Source: an uncultured Holdemanella sp.
GTDB lineage: Bacteria; Bacillota_I; Bacilli_A; Erysipelotrichales; Erysipelotrichaceae
Direction of reading: 5' to 3'
NCBI RefSeq assembly: GCF_934772795.1
Contig: NZ_CAKVMR010000039.1
Span: 1 to 22,009, forward strand
Length of the DNA stretch: 22,009 nucleotides
Shown piece by piece: positions 8,225 through 15,685 of the stretch; position 1 is the first letter of the stretch, and each line of letters starts with the position of its first letter. A program made the translations under genes and the position numbers. The notes beneath the pieces are model-generated. The model did no database searches. It was not told the origin of the DNA and saw only the letters and a list, made by a program, of their open reading frames with translations.

Positions 8225-8256
8225 TGAAAATAAGAGTTCTACGCAGAACTCTTATT
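8225..8256 (-). terminator. Hairpin at the end of recA, possibly an attenuating terminator
   Basis: A perfect 12-bp stem (arms 8229-8240 and 8245-8256, loop ACGC) includes the recA stop codon (8252-8254). On the minus strand the tail is only TTTTCATTT, a weak T-run, so partial read-through into pncA-pncB is plausible. Confidence 0.6.
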
Positions 8257-9268
8257 CTTCAACTTCTTTGTTTGTTCTAAATTCCTTTAATTTTTCTTCA
8301 AGCATTGATTTGAATTCTGGATTTGCCTTAATGTAAGCTTTGGCAGCCTCTTTACCCTGACCAATCTTTTCTCCTTCATAACTGAACCATGCCCCTGCTT
8401 TTTTTACAATATTGGCATCGACACATAAATCTAATAGTTCACTAATGTAAGAGATTCCTTCGCCGTACATAATTTCTAATACGGCAGACTTAAATGGAGG
8501 TGCTACCTTATTCTTAACAATTTTTACTTTAACTTTATTACCTACAATATCTGTACCATTTTTAATGGCATCCGCCTTACGAATATCCACACGAACAGAA
8601 GAGTAGAATTTTAAAGCACGACCACCCGGCGTTGTTTCTGGATTTCCATAAATAACACCTACTTTTTCACGAAGCTGGTTGATAAAAATAGCCGTACAAT
8701 CATTTTGGTTCATAGCCCCTGCAAGTTTACGCATAGCCTTTGACATCATACGAGCTTGTAAACCAACTTGATTATCTCCCATTTCACCATCTAATTCGGC
8801 TTGTGGAACTAAGGCTGCAACACTATCCACGACAACTAAATCAACTGCTCCACTTTCAACAAGCATCAACATAATGTCTAAACCTTGTTCCCCAGAATCT
8901 GGCTGCGATAAAATCAACTCATCAATGTTGACACCTAAATTTTTTGCGTATACAGGATCGATTGCGTTTTCTGCATCAATAAACGCAGCACGACCACCCT
9001 TTTTTTGAACTTCTGCAACAGCATGTAACGCAAGTGTTGTTTTACCACTTGATTCCGGACCAAAGATTTCAATAATTCTTCCCTTTGGATATCCGCCAAT
9101 GCCTAGAGCATCATCCAATAATAAACTTCCAGAAGGAATGGGTTCAATATCTACGGCTGCTCTATCACCTAATTTCATGACAGAACCTTTACCATATTCC
9201 CTTTCAATTTCTGTTAAAACATCACTTAAAAGTTTATCTTTATTTGTTTCTACTTTTTCTTTTGGCAT
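8252..9268 (-). CDS. recA: Recombinase RecA
   Basis: RecA (338 residues) is the DNA strand-exchange ATPase and SOS co-protease. It shows GPESSGKT (Walker A, 70-77), LVVVDSVAALVPQAEL (Walker B region), NQLREKVGVIYGNPETTPGG (L2 region and following) and GEGISYISELLDL. The frame extends upstream to 9316, but AAGGAGA directly before the ATG at 9268 fixes the start at MPKEKVETNKDK. The start lies 19 nt inside the 3' end of pncC, so expression follows the rodZ-pgsA-pncC-recA operon. No SOS box of the GAAC-N4-GTTC type was noticed just upstream. The sequence is intact and conserved along its length. Confidence 0.98.
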   Translation of the reverse strand: MPKEKVETNKDKLLSDVLTEIEREYGKGSVMKLGDRAAVDIEPIPSGSLLLDDALGIGGYPKGRIIEIFGPESSGKTTLALHAVAEVQKKGGRAAFIDAENAIDPVYAKNLGVNIDELILSQPDSGEQGLDIMLMLVESGAVDLVVVDSVAALVPQAELDGEMGDNQVGLQARMMSKAMRKLAGAMNQNDCTAIFINQLREKVGVIYGNPETTPGGRALKFYSSVRVDIRKADAIKNGTDIVGNKVKVKIVKNKVAPPFKSAVLEIMYGEGISYISELLDLCVDANIVKKAGAWFSYEGEKIGQGKEAAKAYIKANPEFKSMLEEKLKEFRTNKEVEE

Positions 9269-9744
9269 ATATTCTCCTTTTGAATTGTTTGTATCAATAT
9301 ATCTATCATCTGACAAACAACATGTTCTCTTACATCATTTCTAGATAGACCTGTACATTGAAAACCATATACACGAACTGCTTTTTTAGATGCAATAGCA
9401 CAATAGACTCTTCCTGCTGGTTTTTCTTCCCAGGCACTCGGACCTGCGTTGCCTGTAAAAGACACACAATAATCTACATCCATAATTTCTCTTGTGTTTC
9501 TTGCCATCGCATAAGCACATTCTTCACTGATTACACCATATTCTTGAATTAAGTTCACATCCACATGAGCTAATACACTTTTCATTGGTGTAAAATAAGT
9601 GACTAAGCCACCCTTTAAAATAGCACTTGCTCCAGGAATTGAAGCAATTGTGCTTGTAAATAGGCCAGCTGTTAAACTTTCACAGCTAGAAATAGTCAAA
9701 TGATTTTCTGTACATAAAGAAACAAGTTGTTTTGCCTCAGTCAT
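9250..9744 (-). CDS. pncC: Nicotinamide-nucleotide amidase (CinA C-terminal domain only)
   Basis: A 164-residue protein consisting only of the CinA C-terminal domain (PncC), which deamidates NMN to nicotinate mononucleotide. Seen: SCESLTAGLF near the N-terminus, GGLVTYFTPMKS, SFTGNAGPSAWEEKPAGRVY and LSRNDVRE. The glycine-rich active-site segment, usually TGIAGPGG-like, reads TGNAGPSA here. The N-terminal molybdopterin-binding-like domain of full CinA is absent; no trace precedes the start, because pgsA ends exactly there. The start at 9744 overlaps the pgsA stop as TAATG, with GGAG upstream; the longer frame to 9792 lies within pgsA. The 3' end overlaps recA by 19 nt. The activity follows from the family and is not shown by the sequence alone. 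Confidence 0.88.
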   Translation of the reverse strand: MTEAKQLVSLCTENHLTISSCESLTAGLFTSTIASIPGASAILKGGLVTYFTPMKSVLAHVDVNLIQEYGVISEECAYAMARNTREIMDVDYCVSFTGNAGPSAWEEKPAGRVYCAIASKKAVRVYGFQCTGLSRNDVREHVVCQMIDILIQTIQKENICQKKK

Positions 9745-10331
9745 TACATAGTCTCCAAAACGTATTTTTTCAATTGGTTGAAATAAATCCATCCACTATA
9801 TAAAGAAGCCGCAGTTGCTGCCCACAACAATATTTGATCCATAGGAATACCCATATAGACAAACGGCCAATCTTTCAACAATAAAAACACAAGCGCAAAC
9901 ATTTGTAGTACTGTCTTTAGTTTTCCAAAAATACCTGCACTTACAACTTCACCCGAATTAGCTGCACTCATTCGTAAACCATCAACGATCAAGTCTCTTG
10001 CGATCATAAGTAATACCGCAATCACATTGGCTTGATGAAAATAAACCATCAAGATCAATACTGTATTCACTAACATCTTATCTGCGATAGGATCCGCAAA
10101 TTTTCCAAAAGAAGTAATCCAGTTGTTCTTTCGAGCTAACATTCCATCAAAGAAATCTGTAATACTCGCAACCGCAAAAATCACAAACGCGATTACATCA
10201 CGAAGTGCTAGACCACTTGCTTCATCTATAACACCAATAGTTGGATCCATACATAAATATACAGCCACAACAACAGGAACCAATAAAATTCTAATAATTG
10301 TTAGTCTGTTCGGTATATTCATCTTGGCCAT
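9744..10331 (-). CDS. pgsA: CDP-diacylglycerol-glycerol-3-phosphate 3-phosphatidyltransferase
   Basis: An integral membrane enzyme of 195 residues making phosphatidylglycerophosphate from CDP-diacylglycerol and glycerol-3-phosphate, the first committed step to phosphatidylglycerol and cardiolipin. The CDP-alcohol phosphotransferase signature is complete: D59, D62-G63, A66-R67, G76, D80 and D84 (start of the block: DFFDGMLAR). Several membrane helices flank it, for example TIIRILLVPVVVAVYL and VIAVLLMIA. GGGGAGG lies 9-10 nt before the ATG at 10331; an alternative ATG is three codons downstream. The first 41 nt overlap the end of the rodZ-like gene, and the stop overlaps the pncC start. Confidence 0.95.
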   Translation of the reverse strand: MAKMNIPNRLTIIRILLVPVVVAVYLCMDPTIGVIDEASGLALRDVIAFVIFAVASITDFFDGMLARKNNWITSFGKFADPIADKMLVNTVLILMVYFHQANVIAVLLMIARDLIVDGLRMSAANSGEVVSAGIFGKLKTVLQMFALVFLLLKDWPFVYMGIPMDQILLWAATAASLYSGWIYFNQLKKYVLETM

Positions 10332-11373
10332 AAGTTACATCCTCCCCTTGTGCATATAGATCTTCATCTGTGTAACCATAATCATAATCATAGTCACCAT
10401 CCACATATTCAGTTTCCTCTTCTTCTTCAACTGGTTTTTGGTATCCCTTGCCAATCTGAAGAGTGATAACGGCAGGTTCCCCCTGTTTCCAATCCTCTTT
10501 ATCAAAAGAAATTTCTTTTCCATCAATAGAAATACTGTTATCTGAATATGTCTCAATACTGATTTCAAAAGTACAATCATCGGATAATTCTAAGCTCTGA
10601 TTGAATGTACCCGTATATACTTTTGAAGTATCATTGATTGTTTCATCATTCTTTTTCAAAGTAATTTTCGTCTTAGTCGGTAACGTAATACTTAAATCCA
10701 ATGTTTTTACGTCCGATTGAATATTCGAAAGCTGATATGCGTTTGTTTCACCACTAATTTTATCAACAGCTAAAGCCTGAGCCTCTTTCGCTTTTTTACG
10801 CTGATTTGCGAGTTTATTTGTCTCCTGTTCTTTTTTAGACAATTGCTCTTCACGAAGCTCTTGCTGCGTTGCTAGTTTTTGATTTGAAATCGAACGTAAT
10901 CCCACATTGATCAAGGATAAAATTCCTAATCCAACAATTCCAATCAGGACAAGCATTTTGATAATTCTCGTCTGGTTTGCGTTCAACGAAGAACTGGTAT
11001 GACTCACATGCTTTTGAAACCATCCCAAAGATGATTTTTTCTTTTTCTTAGCCGTCTTTTTTGTCTTTTGAACACTCGCCATTTGTTCAACCATGCGCCT
11101 TTGTGCCATAGTTAAAGCCATATCTCTTTGATGTGCAAATTCATTGACATCTACATCCACTTCATCTGAAATGGCCTGCCAATTTACGCCAATCGCATCC
11201 GAATAGGCATGTACAAAATAGCGAACGAAAGATAGGTCATCGGAGAAAACATCAAGGTTGTGTTCTTCGATTGCTTGTATATATTGAGGCGCTAAACGCG
11301 TCTGATTTGAAACATCCTGAATGGAAAGTTTTAGGTTTGTTCGACGTTCTTTTAAGATGTGATAATAAGCCAC
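10291..11373 (-). CDS. rodZ: RodZ/YmfM-like membrane protein with N-terminal helix-turn-helix
   Basis: A protein of 360 residues starting at a GTG (11373) with AAAGGGGGAG five bases upstream. Residues 1-70 form a Cro-like helix-turn-helix of the RodZ type (LKERRTNLKLSIQDVSNQTR). A lysine-rich stretch (about 103-113) is followed by one transmembrane helix (about 137-157, IIKMLVLIGIVGLGILSLI), a charged coiled-coil-like segment (165-200) and a beta-rich external domain (about 210-310) like DUF4115. RodZ proteins link MreB to the cell-elongation machinery. The order with pgsA, cinA and recA matches ymfM-pgsA-cinA-recA of Bacillus. Residues 315-360 form an unusual Asp/Glu/Tyr-rich tail whose last codons overlap pgsA. 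The function is inferred from the family and synteny. Confidence 0.85.
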   Translation of the reverse strand: MAYYHILKERRTNLKLSIQDVSNQTRLAPQYIQAIEEHNLDVFSDDLSFVRYFVHAYSDAIGVNWQAISDEVDVDVNEFAHQRDMALTMAQRRMVEQMASVQKTKKTAKKKKKSSLGWFQKHVSHTSSSLNANQTRIIKMLVLIGIVGLGILSLINVGLRSISNQKLATQQELREEQLSKKEQETNKLANQRKKAKEAQALAVDKISGETNAYQLSNIQSDVKTLDLSITLPTKTKITLKKNDETINDTSKVYTGTFNQSLELSDDCTFEISIETYSDNSISIDGKEISFDKEDWKQGEPAVITLQIGKGYQKPVEEEEETEYVDGDYDYDYGYTDEDLYAQGEDVTYGQDEYTEQTNNY

Positions 11374-11395
11374 TAAAACTCCCCCTTTGAAATTT

Positions 11396-11404
11396 ATTAT
11401 AACA
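11396..11404 (-). promoter_or_regulatory. Extended -10 promoter of the rodZ-pgsA-pncC-recA operon
   Basis: TGTTATAAT on the minus strand (11404 to 11396), 22 nt before the GTG start; no convincing -35. It is back to back with the divergent promoter at 11430-11438. Confidence 0.55.
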
Positions 11405-11429
11405 AATTCAAAGCAAGAATACCACGATG

Positions 11430-11438
11430 TGCTATAAT
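11430..11438 (+). promoter_or_regulatory. Extended -10 promoter of the NYN-msrA operon
   Basis: TGCTATAAT is followed by AAAGGA and the ATG at 11461. No clear -35. The two divergent -10 boxes are only 25 bp apart, so RNA polymerase binding at one likely excludes the other. Confidence 0.6.
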
Positions 11439-11460
11439 TATTTGCGAAAGGATGAATGAA

Positions 11461-12213
11461 ATGTCACAACTTAATTTTTCAATTGGAACATTTTCTCAAT
11501 GCATGAGTTTTTCTCCTCAAAATATTAAAATTGATAATTTTGAAGACTACACACTCTATTGTATTGATTGCGAAAATGTTCAACAATTTGACACAAACAC
11601 ACTAAAAGCCACAAGTCCTAGCGTCTTCTTTTTCTTCGGAAACTTCGAAAAAATAGGTCAAAAGTGCTGGCAACAAATCTTTGCGATAGCGAAAGATTTC
11701 CCAAATTCTTATTGTTTCAACACACACCAAAGCCAAAAGAATTTTGCGGATATTTATTGTGCTACATTACTTGGACAAATCGTTGCCAATATAGTCCCTA
11801 AAAAAATTCTTCTTGTCACAAATGATCAAGGATTTCAAGGTATTAAACAAGCTTTGTTGTTTCAAGGAAAAGATATCGACATTGAAATCTTACAGACAAG
11901 AGACCCGTTCTTGTTGCCTTTAAAGGAAGAAACGCCTAAGTCTCAGCCAAAACAGACACAAAAACAAAAGAAACAAACAAATGCCTCAAAGCCAAATGAA
12001 GCAAGTGATGAAGAGGTAATAGAAGCATTAAAGAAATATCCAAAAATCAATACCCGCTATGCTTCTATTGATGATTTAAGTAAATATTTAATGCCCATCT
12101 TAGCCAACAAACAAAAGAAGTGTAAACTTTCCAAATGGATTGAGAGTGACTACGCAAAAAAAGTTGGGCGCTATAAAAAAGATTCGAAAGGAAAATATTA
12201 TAAATTAAAATGA
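11461..12213 (+). CDS. NYN/PIN-like domain protein, candidate ribonuclease
   Basis: A protein of 250 residues. The N-terminal 145 residues carry a pattern like NYN (PIN-fold) nucleases: YCIDCENV with Asp36 and Asn39, NFADIYCATLLGQIV with Asp97, and LLVTNDQGFQGI with Asp122, which together would form the metal-binding acidic pocket. A lysine- and glutamine-rich linker (about 158-180) leads to a C-terminal basic domain (about 182-250, SDEEVIEALKKYPKINTRY onward) that could be a winged helix of the OST-HTH/LOTUS kind; this is less certain. The start at 11461 has AAAGGA eight bases upstream, better than the ATG at 11452, which abuts AAGG. The stop overlaps msrA as ATGA. RNA cleavage is inferred; the target is unknown. 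Confidence 0.65.
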   Translation: MSQLNFSIGTFSQCMSFSPQNIKIDNFEDYTLYCIDCENVQQFDTNTLKATSPSVFFFFGNFEKIGQKCWQQIFAIAKDFPNSYCFNTHQSQKNFADIYCATLLGQIVANIVPKKILLVTNDQGFQGIKQALLFQGKDIDIEILQTRDPFLLPLKEETPKSQPKQTQKQKKQTNASKPNEASDEEVIEALKKYPKINTRYASIDDLSKYLMPILANKQKKCKLSKWIESDYAKKVGRYKKDSKGKYYKLK

Positions 12214-12704
12214 TAAAAACAATATATTTAGCTGGAGGCTGCTTCTGGGGTGTACAGCACTATTTCGATCAATTTGATGGAATCTTAAATACAACCGTAG
12301 GCTATGCGAATGGGAATAGTGAAAATCCAGAATATAAAGATGTGAAGGCCGGACTTACAGGTCATGCAGAAACATTAGAAATCCAATATGATGACACCAT
12401 CATTTCACTTTCTAAGATATTAGACTTATACTTTGACATTATTGATCCTGTATCTGTCAATCAACAAGGTGAAGATATTGGCATCTCCTATCGTACAGGC
12501 ATTTATTATGTAGATGAAACGGATTTAGAAATAATCCAAGACAAATACAATGAAATTCAAGAAAAATATGATGCAGCTCTAGCCGTTGAGCTTGAACCAC
12601 TAATAAACTTTTTTAATGCTGAAGAATATCATCAAAAATACCTGGATAAAAACCCAGGTGCCTATTGTCATATTCCCGCATCAAAATTCAAGAAGGGACT
12701 TTAA
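12210..12704 (+). CDS. msrA: Peptide methionine sulfoxide reductase MsrA
   Basis: MsrA (164 residues) reduces methionine-S-sulfoxide in proteins. The catalytic Cys11 is in GGCFWGVQHYF, followed by GYANGNSENPEYKDV, GHAETLEIQYD, DIGISYRTGIYY and AEEYHQKYLDKNPGAYCHI, where the late cysteine can act as resolving residue. The length is normal for the single-domain enzyme, and no MsrB is fused. The start overlaps the upstream nuclease-like gene by 4 nt (ATGA), so the two are co-translated. The stop codon lies in the loop of the terminator shared with the convergent operon. Confidence 0.96.
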   Translation: MIKTIYLAGGCFWGVQHYFDQFDGILNTTVGYANGNSENPEYKDVKAGLTGHAETLEIQYDDTIISLSKILDLYFDIIDPVSVNQQGEDIGISYRTGIYYVDETDLEIIQDKYNEIQEKYDAALAVELEPLINFFNAEEYHQKYLDKNPGAYCHIPASKFKKGL

Positions 12705-12719
12705 TTAACCCCTTCTTTT
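12690..12719. terminator. Shared convergent terminator, both stop codons in the loop
   Basis: AAGAAGGG (12690-12697) pairs with CCCTTCTT (12710-12717) around a 12-nt loop that contains TTAATTAA, giving the msrA stop (12702-12704) and the stop of the opposite gene (12701-12703). On the plus strand a short T-run follows. Strength is uncertain because the loop is long. Confidence 0.55.
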
Positions 12720-13924
12720 ATTGTTGAACCTGCAACATATCCTGTTGTCCAGGCAATCTGTAAATTGTATCCTCCGGTTTGTGCATCCAAATCCAAAACT
12801 TCACCCACAAACTTTAATCCTTTGATTTTCTTAGACTCCATTGTCTGAGGTTGAATTTGATTGGTCTTAATGCCACCCACTGTAATCATAGCTTGATCAA
12901 ATCCGGCAAAACTAGAAACTTCAAAATCTAAACACTTCAACAATTCACTGATATTTCTTCTTTGTGCCTTTGTCGTTTCATTCGCTTTTAAATACACATC
13001 AATATGTAAACGATCCATGATATATTGTACCAATCGCTTAGGAATCATCATTTCTAGTATGTGATTCAATTGTTTATTTGAAGAACGATTCATTCTTTCT
13101 AATAAAAATGCATCTACTTCATCCATTGATTTATCTGGAATTAAATCAAATATGATTTTGTCTGGTTCTTTATTGATCACATAGCTCGACATAGCCAAAA
13201 TGCCAGGTCCACTAAAGCCTTCGTGAGTAAACAAAATGTCGCCCAATTGTTTATATAAAACTTTTTTATCTTTCTTTACTTGAATACCCACATTCTGCAA
13301 AGAAAGGCCTGCTAAATCAAAGCTTTCTTTTGTTCGCAAAGAAACCAATCCAGGATATAAATCACTGACTTTGATATCCAATGCATCTGCCCATTTATAT
13401 CCATCTCCACTACTTCCTGTCGTCATAAAAGATTTTCCACCTGTCGCAACAATGACTACATCAAACGAATATGAACCTTTATCTGTTTTGATTCCAACAA
13501 CTGTATCATCTTTAACTATTAAATCTGTACATGCTTCATCCATATGTAAAACAACATTGTTTTTGCGCAATAACTCCACAAACAATAAAACAACATCCTG
13601 ACTTGAATTCGAACCAGGAAACATACGCCCGTGATCTTCTTCTATTGTTGGTAGGCCATTGGATTTTAAAAACTTGATCATATCCAGATTCGAAAATTGT
13701 GAGAAAGGACTATATAGAAATTTTTCATTGTGCACAACATGCTTGAAAAATTCATCTTTTGAACAATTGTTTGTGACGTTACAACGCCCATGTCCTGTAA
13801 GTTGCAACTTCTTTCCCAATTGTTTATTTTTCTCAAACAACTCCACTTGATGACCACCTAAACTAGCAGTATATGCCGCCATCAATCCAGATGGGCCTCC
13901 CCCAATCACGCATACTTTTAGCAT
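12701..13924 (-). CDS. BaiN/HI0933-family FAD-dependent oxidoreductase
   Basis: A flavoprotein of 407 residues with an N-terminal dinucleotide-binding motif (VIGGGPSGLMAAY, glycines 8-10 and 13), then ELFEKNKQLGKKLQLTGHG and RCNVTNNC, VVIVATGGKS, and near the end VGEVLDLDAQTGGYNLQIAW, which are hallmarks of the HI0933/YhiN/BaiN family. One member (BaiN) has been linked to reductive steps of bile-acid dehydroxylation, but most members have no proven substrate, so that role should not be assumed. Its ATG lies 7 nt inside the end of the upstream HAD gene and has only a weak ribosome site, so translation is probably coupled. It is the last gene of the YitT-HAD-BaiN unit. Confidence 0.88.
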   Translation of the reverse strand: MLKVCVIGGGPSGLMAAYTASLGGHQVELFEKNKQLGKKLQLTGHGRCNVTNNCSKDEFFKHVVHNEKFLYSPFSQFSNLDMIKFLKSNGLPTIEEDHGRMFPGSNSSQDVVLLFVELLRKNNVVLHMDEACTDLIVKDDTVVGIKTDKGSYSFDVVIVATGGKSFMTTGSSGDGYKWADALDIKVSDLYPGLVSLRTKESFDLAGLSLQNVGIQVKKDKKVLYKQLGDILFTHEGFSGPGILAMSSYVINKEPDKIIFDLIPDKSMDEVDAFLLERMNRSSNKQLNHILEMMIPKRLVQYIMDRLHIDVYLKANETTKAQRRNISELLKCLDFEVSSFAGFDQAMITVGGIKTNQIQPQTMESKKIKGLKFVGEVLDLDAQTGGYNLQIAWTTGYVAGSTIKEGVN

Positions 13925-14727
13925 AAAATACCACTTTCTTCTAAATATATAGCTAAACCATCATGCTCATTGTCTTGTTTTGTGATGGCATCAGCACAAG
14001 CCTTTGTATCATCCGTACCATTGATCATACAAACGCCACAACCTGCTACTCTTAACATGTCATTATCATTGGATGTATCTCCAAAGGCCATAACATCCTT
14101 TATATCCATATCATTTAATTCACAAATTTTTTGTAGTCCATAACCCTTATTGATTCTTTTATCACAAAATTCCAACAATGTAGATTGTGTTTTAAAACCA
14201 TGATAATAAGGATTTGGATGTTCTCTTACCCAAGCTTCCGCCTTAGGCATATCTTCTTCTTTCATACGAAACATAATTTTCGCATTTTCATGTGCATAAA
14301 AATCTTCTAATTTTACAACTTCTAGCTCTTTATGAGATGTCGAAGCCGAATGAATCATCATATCATCAATATGAACGCAACGAATCTTTCCATCCCAATA
14401 GATCATTGGATTGCATTCAACGACATTCATGATTTCCATAGTTTCCTTTAGCCATTCCTTTTTCATCATAAAATAACTGTAGAATTTTTGATGCACACCA
14501 TCCCATAATTCTGCACCATTCATTCCTACCACAAAGTCAAAATCAAAAGGTAGATCCCAATAGTCTTTATTGCGTCTTAACTCGTCAGCAGGACGACCCG
14601 AGGCAATCCCAAAATAAATACCTTTTTCATGAAGTTTGATCAAAGCTTTTTTTGTCCTTGGTGTTAATTCTTTTTTTTCATTGACTAAAGTTGCATCTAT
14701 GTCACAAATTACTAGTTTTGTCGTCAT
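13918..14727 (-). CDS. Cof-type HAD-IIB phosphatase
   Basis: A 269-residue haloacid-dehalogenase phosphatase of class IIB. Motif I is VICDIDATLVNE with Asp9 and Asp11; motif II is in GIASGRP; motifs III and IV include the lysine region near INKGYGLQKI and FGDTSNDNDML. The usual DxDGT signature reads DIDAT here, a Gly-to-Ala change next to the general acid/base. The central cap region (about 85-190) fits the C2B cap. Such enzymes hydrolyse sugar phosphates, pyridoxal phosphate, flavin mononucleotide and similar compounds; the substrate cannot be read from the sequence. GGAGG precedes the ATG, which overlaps the YitT stop as ATGA. Confidence 0.9.
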   Translation of the reverse strand: MTTKLVICDIDATLVNEKKELTPRTKKALIKLHEKGIYFGIASGRPADELRRNKDYWDLPFDFDFVVGMNGAELWDGVHQKFYSYFMMKKEWLKETMEIMNVVECNPMIYWDGKIRCVHIDDMMIHSASTSHKELEVVKLEDFYAHENAKIMFRMKEEDMPKAEAWVREHPNPYYHGFKTQSTLLEFCDKRINKGYGLQKICELNDMDIKDVMAFGDTSNDNDMLRVAGCGVCMINGTDDTKACADAITKQDNEHDGLAIYLEESGILC

Positions 14728-15599
14728 TTTAAATCCTCCAATTCATACGTGAATCCCTCGCCATCTACTTCATGAACACTATTCACAATAATAAAGGCTC
14801 TTGGATCTAACTGCATAATTTCATGTTCTAAATTGCTGTAAAGCTTTTGCGGAATTACAATCATCAAGACGGGTTTAGATTCATTTGTATATCCACCCTT
14901 ACCTTCTAAAATTGTAACACCACGCTCCATATTGTTTAATACATGACTTTTAATTTCAAACCATTTATCTGAAATAACCATACAGTTGATTGCCGTACTT
15001 GAACCAATCAAAATTGTTTTATCAATCGCAAATCCCGATGTAAATACAGAAAGGACTCCAATCAAAGCTGGTTCTACACCATATGTTGTCATACCTAAAA
15101 GGACAGTTAAAGCATCAACGATCATGACTGAATTTCCTGAAGAAATATGGGTATACTTATGAATCAACAAGGCTGGAATATCCATACCTCCAGTACTTGC
15201 GTTTACTCTAAAGCATAGACCTAAGCCAATTCCCGAAATCAACCCACAATAAATACTTGCCAACATGGGTTGCATGACAAATGTGTCTTTAGGAAATAAA
15301 GTTGTCACATATGTTAGTAATGAGACAAAAAATGAATAACTAAATGTTGAAATCAATGATTTCAGTGCAAAGGCCTTCCCCAAAAAAATTGCGCCAACAA
15401 TATAGAGTCCGATCATCAATATGTTGATCAGCCAAACGGATGGTATAAATGGCAATAATGGTTTTAATGCCACGGCAACACCGGCTACGCCTCCGGTTAA
15501 TGTATTATTTGGTAAAACAAAAAAAGCAACTGATATTGCTACCATAAAGTTCCCTAATAAAACAGCCAACACATCTTTTACATAATTTGTTTTTTTCAT
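14724..15599 (-). CDS. YitT-family membrane protein (DUF161 and DUF2179)
   Basis: An integral membrane protein of 291 residues. The N-terminal 200 residues contain five or six hydrophobic helices with the family segment FFVLPNNTLTGGVAGVAVAL, and the C-terminal 80 residues (GVTILEGKGGYTNESKPVL onward) are the cytosolic DUF2179 domain. YitT proteins are widespread in Bacillota and often called putative transporters, with no proven substrate. The start at 15599 is chosen because GGGGAGG lies directly upstream; the frame extends to 15620, but that start would include the ribosome site. First gene of a three-gene unit. Confidence 0.88.
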   Translation of the reverse strand: MKKTNYVKDVLAVLLGNFMVAISVAFFVLPNNTLTGGVAGVAVALKPLLPFIPSVWLINILMIGLYIVGAIFLGKAFALKSLISTFSYSFFVSLLTYVTTLFPKDTFVMQPMLASIYCGLISGIGLGLCFRVNASTGGMDIPALLIHKYTHISSGNSVMIVDALTVLLGMTTYGVEPALIGVLSVFTSGFAIDKTILIGSSTAINCMVISDKWFEIKSHVLNNMERGVTILEGKGGYTNESKPVLMIVIPQKLYSNLEHEIMQLDPRAFIIVNSVHEVDGEGFTYELEDLK

Positions 15600-15624
15600 A
15601 AAAACCTCCCCAAACGCCACCTAT

Positions 15625-15633
15625 ATTTTATCA
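15625..15633 (-). promoter_or_regulatory. Probable extended -10 promoter of the YitT operon
   Basis: TGATAAAAT on the minus strand (15633 to 15625), 25 nt before the ATG, with a poor -35. It lies between the marR terminator and the gene, which fits an independent unit. Confidence 0.45.
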
Positions 15634-15659
15634 GAAAAACGAACTGAATTAAACGAAAG

Positions 15660-15681
15660 AAAAAAGCTGGATATCCAGCTT
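15660..15681 (-). terminator. Terminator of the Ntn hydrolase-marR operon
   Basis: AAGCTGG (15664-15670) and CCAGCTT (15675-15681) form a perfect stem with an ATAT loop, followed on the minus strand by a run of T. It starts 5 nt after the marR stop. Confidence 0.85.
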
Positions 15682-15685
15682 ATCT

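Noticed and set aside
12701..13924. Bile-acid dehydroxylation gene (baiN proper)
   Set aside because: The family match is clear, but this family is nearly universal in Bacillota and no bai operon genes are near; a bile-acid role is not supported.
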